The notes beneath the pieces were generated by a model. The model searched no databases and had not been told where the DNA came from. It saw only the letters and a list, made by a program, of their open reading frames with translations. Source: Atopsyche davidsoni (taxonomy: Eukaryota; Arthropoda; Insecta; Trichoptera; Hydrobiosidae). From it: a stretch of DNA of 64,000 nucleotides. Location of the stretch: positions 7,504,501-7,568,500 of the forward strand of contig JAILWY010000027.1 of NCBI GenBank assembly GCA_022113835.1, given 5' to 3'. Below are positions 61,021-64,000 of the stretch, in pieces (the stretch's first letter is position 1; every line of letters starts with the position of its first letter). Made by a program: the position numbers and the translations under genes.

Positions 61021-61335
61021 AAGTATGAATTATTTTATAAAATAAATGTACGTTTCGATAATGCTAAATATGACTTGTTACAATATAGCCAAATAAATTA
61101 AAAATAAAATCAAGATTATGATTTCAAATAACAATAACTCAAGTTAATCAAGTTTTATTCTAACCAATTGTGTGAGATGCAATTCTGCGTTGTTTTTTTT
61201 TTTTAAACTATTTATTTAAATAGCACATTGTTTGTCAAATAATTATTTTCATCGGTTTAATGTACATGAAATTTTCAAAAGTGTTAAAAATTTTTAAGCT
61301 GCTTTTATTTCAAGATCAAAAATAAATTGTTGCAT
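61021..61335. other. AT-rich non-coding stretch
   Basis: Nothing recognised. Confidence 0.6.
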
Positions 61336-61339
61336 AAAG

Positions 61340-61735
61340 CGTCGACACGCTAACGTGCGCTGAATACAGTTTAGAGCATGAATGGAATGAGATATCCTCG
61401 TCTCCCTCCCACTGCAGGCTCGGGCATAGCTCTGTCTCCTCGGCGAGGTCGTACTCCGTCCGTCGGGGTTCCAGTGCAGCCGCATCAGCCGCGGCTATTG
61501 AGACGCCGATGGTCGGGGAGCCGTGCACTTCAACATGCGGAATTCTAATTCAAGCCCATTAGGTATTCAGCTGTTGCCGTGGAGGGGGTGGTTGTATCGA
61601 TTTACCTTAACGGGAATATTTATATTTGTGCTGGCAGTTATGTGTCACTGGCGCAATGAACCCGGCTGTGAGATGCCCAGGACTCGGGATGGATGCGTTT
61701 ATACAAGCGATGAACTAAATCGACATATTTTGATA
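61340..61735. other. GC-richer island, unassigned open frame
   Basis: A long GC-richer patch. A 70-aa minus frame (61316-61528) has a balanced, acidic composition, for example YDLAEETELCPSLQWEGDE, and is not low-complexity. No domain, flanking splice site or upstream extension supports it. The most coding-like anonymous frame in the window, but still weak. Confidence 0.35.
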
Positions 61736-62175
61736 ATCTTGCACTATTCAATCTCACATGAAGTATTTTTACGGATTAAATAACTTGTCCGTTCACAAAA
61801 ATAGATTAAATATTATTGATATAAGTTTAAGAGTACTCGCACAGTAATTTATTCGGAAAAAAAATTGAATTAGCCACTTGATAAATAAATATCATAATCT
61901 TGAGACATACAAAACTTTACAAAAAAACAACCAAACTTATCAATTATAAAGAATGAAAAATTAGCAAATTTACAATTTTTATGAAGTCTATAAACATAGT
62001 CTCAGCTGGATTAACTTTAAAGCAATAATTTACTTGCTATTAAACAACCCCAAAGTGATTAAAAATAATTCTTTATCAAAACCAATTGCAACATAAAAAT
62101 TCCTACAAACCCTAATAGCCAATAAACAAAAGAAAAAATAATTTCCATACAATTAATTTATATCACATGAAAATA
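61736..62175. other. AT-rich non-coding stretch
   Basis: Nothing recognised. Confidence 0.6.
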
Positions 62176-62179
62176 ACTT

Positions 62180-62535
62180 ATCACGGCCAAGATAATCACC
62201 CCCGTTGCAGGGGAGGGTCGCGGGGAGGGTCGGTTATACGAAGAAAAAAAAAACTTGTAAAAATACCAATTTAATCTAAGGGCCATTTCTCATGGCCTAA
62301 TTAAGCTCACGCACGCAAATCTCAGTGGAAATCATGAAGAACAAACGGTCGGTACGCCGGCGAGGAGGAACTCTCCAAGGAAGCCTGCGGGGGCTGTAAA
62401 CATTTTACACACGAGCGGGGTTGAAGTATTCGAGCATATTTAATTAAGCAGCAAATCATCAAGTATGGTCTTTACGCTCAAGTTAAGCCTCTTAGGTGCA
62501 ATCACTGTGGACACTTGGTCTGTAATTGTAGTGAT
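62180..62535. other. GC-richer island with 12-bp G-rich repeat
   Basis: GGGGAGGGTCGC/GGGGAGGGTCGG lie in tandem at 62210-62233. A GC-richer stretch continues to about 62400, with ATTTAATTAAGCAGC and further moderate-GC sequence after it. No coding evidence. Confidence 0.45.
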
Positions 62536-63035
62536 GTTTATTTTGTAATAACCTATGGTGTTTATTTAACTAAAACTAGACGGTAAAAATAACTACTAAA
62601 GTTTTTATAATATTTAAATTTTATAAATGTGAATCCATTGAAATATTTATATTCATACAATATATATATATTCATACAACAATATTTGAAGCATATTTGT
62701 TTTTTATTTTACATTCAATCAATTGCAATATTGTGCATATTTTTATTTTCTGTACAAATAAAAAATCACTGCATTCACTACATATTTTCTTTGTCATTTA
62801 AAAAAAGTAATAAATTGTAATATGACTCTCCTTATTATTTTCTTCCTTTTCTAATCAAAGTTCCATCATATTAAGAGATCTTATTGATAAAAAAGATATC
62901 ACTATTTACAGAGAATATTCTTTATAATTATATTTTCAAAAGTTAAGGAATATTTAATGAAATTTACACGTTTTGCTTTTAAAACCAATTCAATACTTAA
63001 CAAGATATATTTTTACGCAAAAATTAATCACACAG
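62536..63035. other. AT-rich non-coding stretch
   Basis: Nothing recognised. The stretch ends where the 399-bp tandem array begins. Confidence 0.6.
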
Positions 63036-63248
63036 ACATTAATCCAATTTAATATAAATAGAATGGTGCGCGTCTCGGCTAAACATCAATAGATTTTAAA
63101 AATAATAATAACCATATTTGGATATAAAAATGCTTCACTTGTTACTTTAATTAAGTCCAGTGTTTGCAAATCATTAAATATTGATTAGCCTGGGCATATT
63201 GGTTCATATGTAGATTATGATTATTAAAAATTCTCACTAAATTGCAGT

Positions 63249-63323
63249 GGCTCGTTAGCATAGTTGGATAAATGCACCGGCCATGAAAGCTTGGGGATGT
63301 GGGTTCGAATCCCTCACAAGTCA
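63249..63323 (+). pseudogene. tRNA-like Pol III element, unit 1
   Basis: 75 nt with the tRNA layout: acceptor GGCTCGT/ACAAGTC (6 of 7 pairs), T8-A9, perfect D stem GCAT/ATGC with loop AGTTGGATAA, 5-nt variable region and T arm GTGGG-TTCGAAT-CCCTC (4 of 5 pairs). Box A TAGCATAGTTGG and box B GGTTCGAATCC match consensus. The anticodon stem CCGGC/GCTTG is damaged and loop CATGAAA lacks U33 (nominal UGA without a serine long arm). A TTTT terminator lies at 63332. Probably a tRNA pseudogene or SINE head, not a working tRNA. Confidence 0.75.
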
Positions 63324-63647
63324 CGATGATATTTTCTGAGAGTTTTCTTTAATCGTTTTCAATGTGTGAAAAAATATGCTTAATCACATAAACATACTAA
63401 TACCTGCATGGGTAAATAAATACGCATCTGATTAACATTAATCCAATTTAATATAAATAGAATGGTGCGCGTCTCGGCTAAACATCAATAGATTTTAAAA
63501 ATAATAATAACCATATTTGGATATAAAAATGCTTCACTTGTTACTTTAATTAAGTCCAGTGTTTGCAAATCATTAAATATTGATTAGCCTGGGCATATTG
63601 GTTCATATGTAGATTATGATTATTAAAAATTCTCACTAAATTGCAGT

Positions 63648-63722
63648 GGCTCGTTAGCATAGTTGGATAAATGCACCGGCCATGAAAGCTTGGGGATGTG
63701 GGTTCGAATCCCTCACAAGTCA
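63648..63722 (+). pseudogene. tRNA-like Pol III element, unit 2
   Basis: Identical to the element at 63249-63323, exactly 399 bp downstream, with the same boxes, mismatches and TTTT downstream. A third copy would fall just beyond the window end. Confidence 0.75.
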
Positions 63723-64000
63723 CGATGATATTTTCTGAGAGTTTTCTTTAATCGTTTTCAATGTGTGAAAAAATATGCTTAATCACATAAACATACTAAT
63801 ACCTGCATGGGTAAATAAATACGCATCTGATTAACATTAATCCAATTTAATATAAATAGAATGGTGCGCGTCTCGGCTAAACATCAATAGATTTTAAAAA
63901 TAATAATAACCATATTTGGATATAAAAATGCTTCACTTGTTACTTTAATTAAGTCCAGTGTTTGCAAATCATTAAATATTGATTAGCCTGGGCATATTGG

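Larger units (their letters stand above)
63036..64000 (+). repeat. 399-bp tandem array (satellite-like), runs off window end
   Basis: Units start at 63036, 63435 and 63834 with an exact 399-bp period. By eye the first two complete units are identical, and the third is identical as far as it goes (167 bases). Each unit has a tRNA-like segment with intact Pol III boxes. Identity between units means recent amplification, gene conversion or an assembly artefact. The full array length cannot be seen. Confidence 0.95.

Noticed and set aside
60629..61021. 130-aa plus open frame
   Set aside because: First third is AT-driven. An acceptor-like CAG near 60638 has no donor partner, and no domain is recognisable.
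63249..63323. A functional tRNA gene
   Set aside because: U33 is absent, the anticodon stem is broken, and the nominal serine anticodon lacks the long variable arm. Kept as a tRNA-like element instead.

Overview
The window reads as a piece of an AT-rich animal nuclear genome, most likely an arthropod and probably an insect. It is overwhelmingly non-coding. The evidence is very high A+T, long stretches without coding signal, metazoan-type splice signals, and decayed eukaryotic transposons (a TIR DNA transposon with a broken transposase, a LINE reverse-transcriptase relic, a pogo/Tigger-like MITE, a foldback element with Penelope-like traits). I see no intact host protein-coding gene, rRNA or functional tRNA. 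Apart from the transposon remnants, the short open frames are chance frames, mostly inside GC-rich or low-complexity patches.

Layout. 1-9,400: AT-rich DNA with GC-richer islands, one exon-like or recursive-splice-like site (6389-6438) and a partial copy of a foldback repeat (8950-9054). 9,437-11,874: a TA palindrome followed by a 2.35-kb TIR transposon with a decayed minus-strand transposase. 11,875-29,400: AT-rich DNA with many islands, a 41-bp local duplication, a 32-bp palindrome, a G-quadruplex minisatellite and two copies of a small inverted-repeat element. 29,400-43,900: a roughly 51-bp minisatellite, very AT-rich DNA, G-rich islands and a nested hairpin at 34,740. 43,918-44,265: LINE relic. 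44,300-52,000: more islands, a Tigger-like MITE, a C-rich tract, a second microexon-like site (49544-49571), an 11-bp minisatellite, and the foldback element at 51,762-52,005 with a 13-bp target duplication and hammerhead-like motifs. 52,000-63,000: islands, including a purine-rich, G-quadruplex-rich one near 56,800-57,170. 63,036-64,000: an array of identical 399-bp units, each with a tRNA-like Pol III promoter unit, running off the window end.

Interpretation (inference). Dozens of GC-richer islands about 0.1-0.4 kb long, spaced every 1-2 kb in AT-rich DNA, share motifs: GATTTATGGC (Cdx/Abd-B-like) four times, full TGACGTCA palindromes four times, and YY1/Pho-like ATGGC cores. This fits a cis-regulatory gene desert or a very long intron of a developmental gene. 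Two plus-strand sites, each with a strong 3' splice site directly followed by GT and then a GTGAGT donor 28-50 nt later, fit a giant plus-strand intron using microexons or recursive splicing. Neither the host gene nor the species can be named from the sequence alone.
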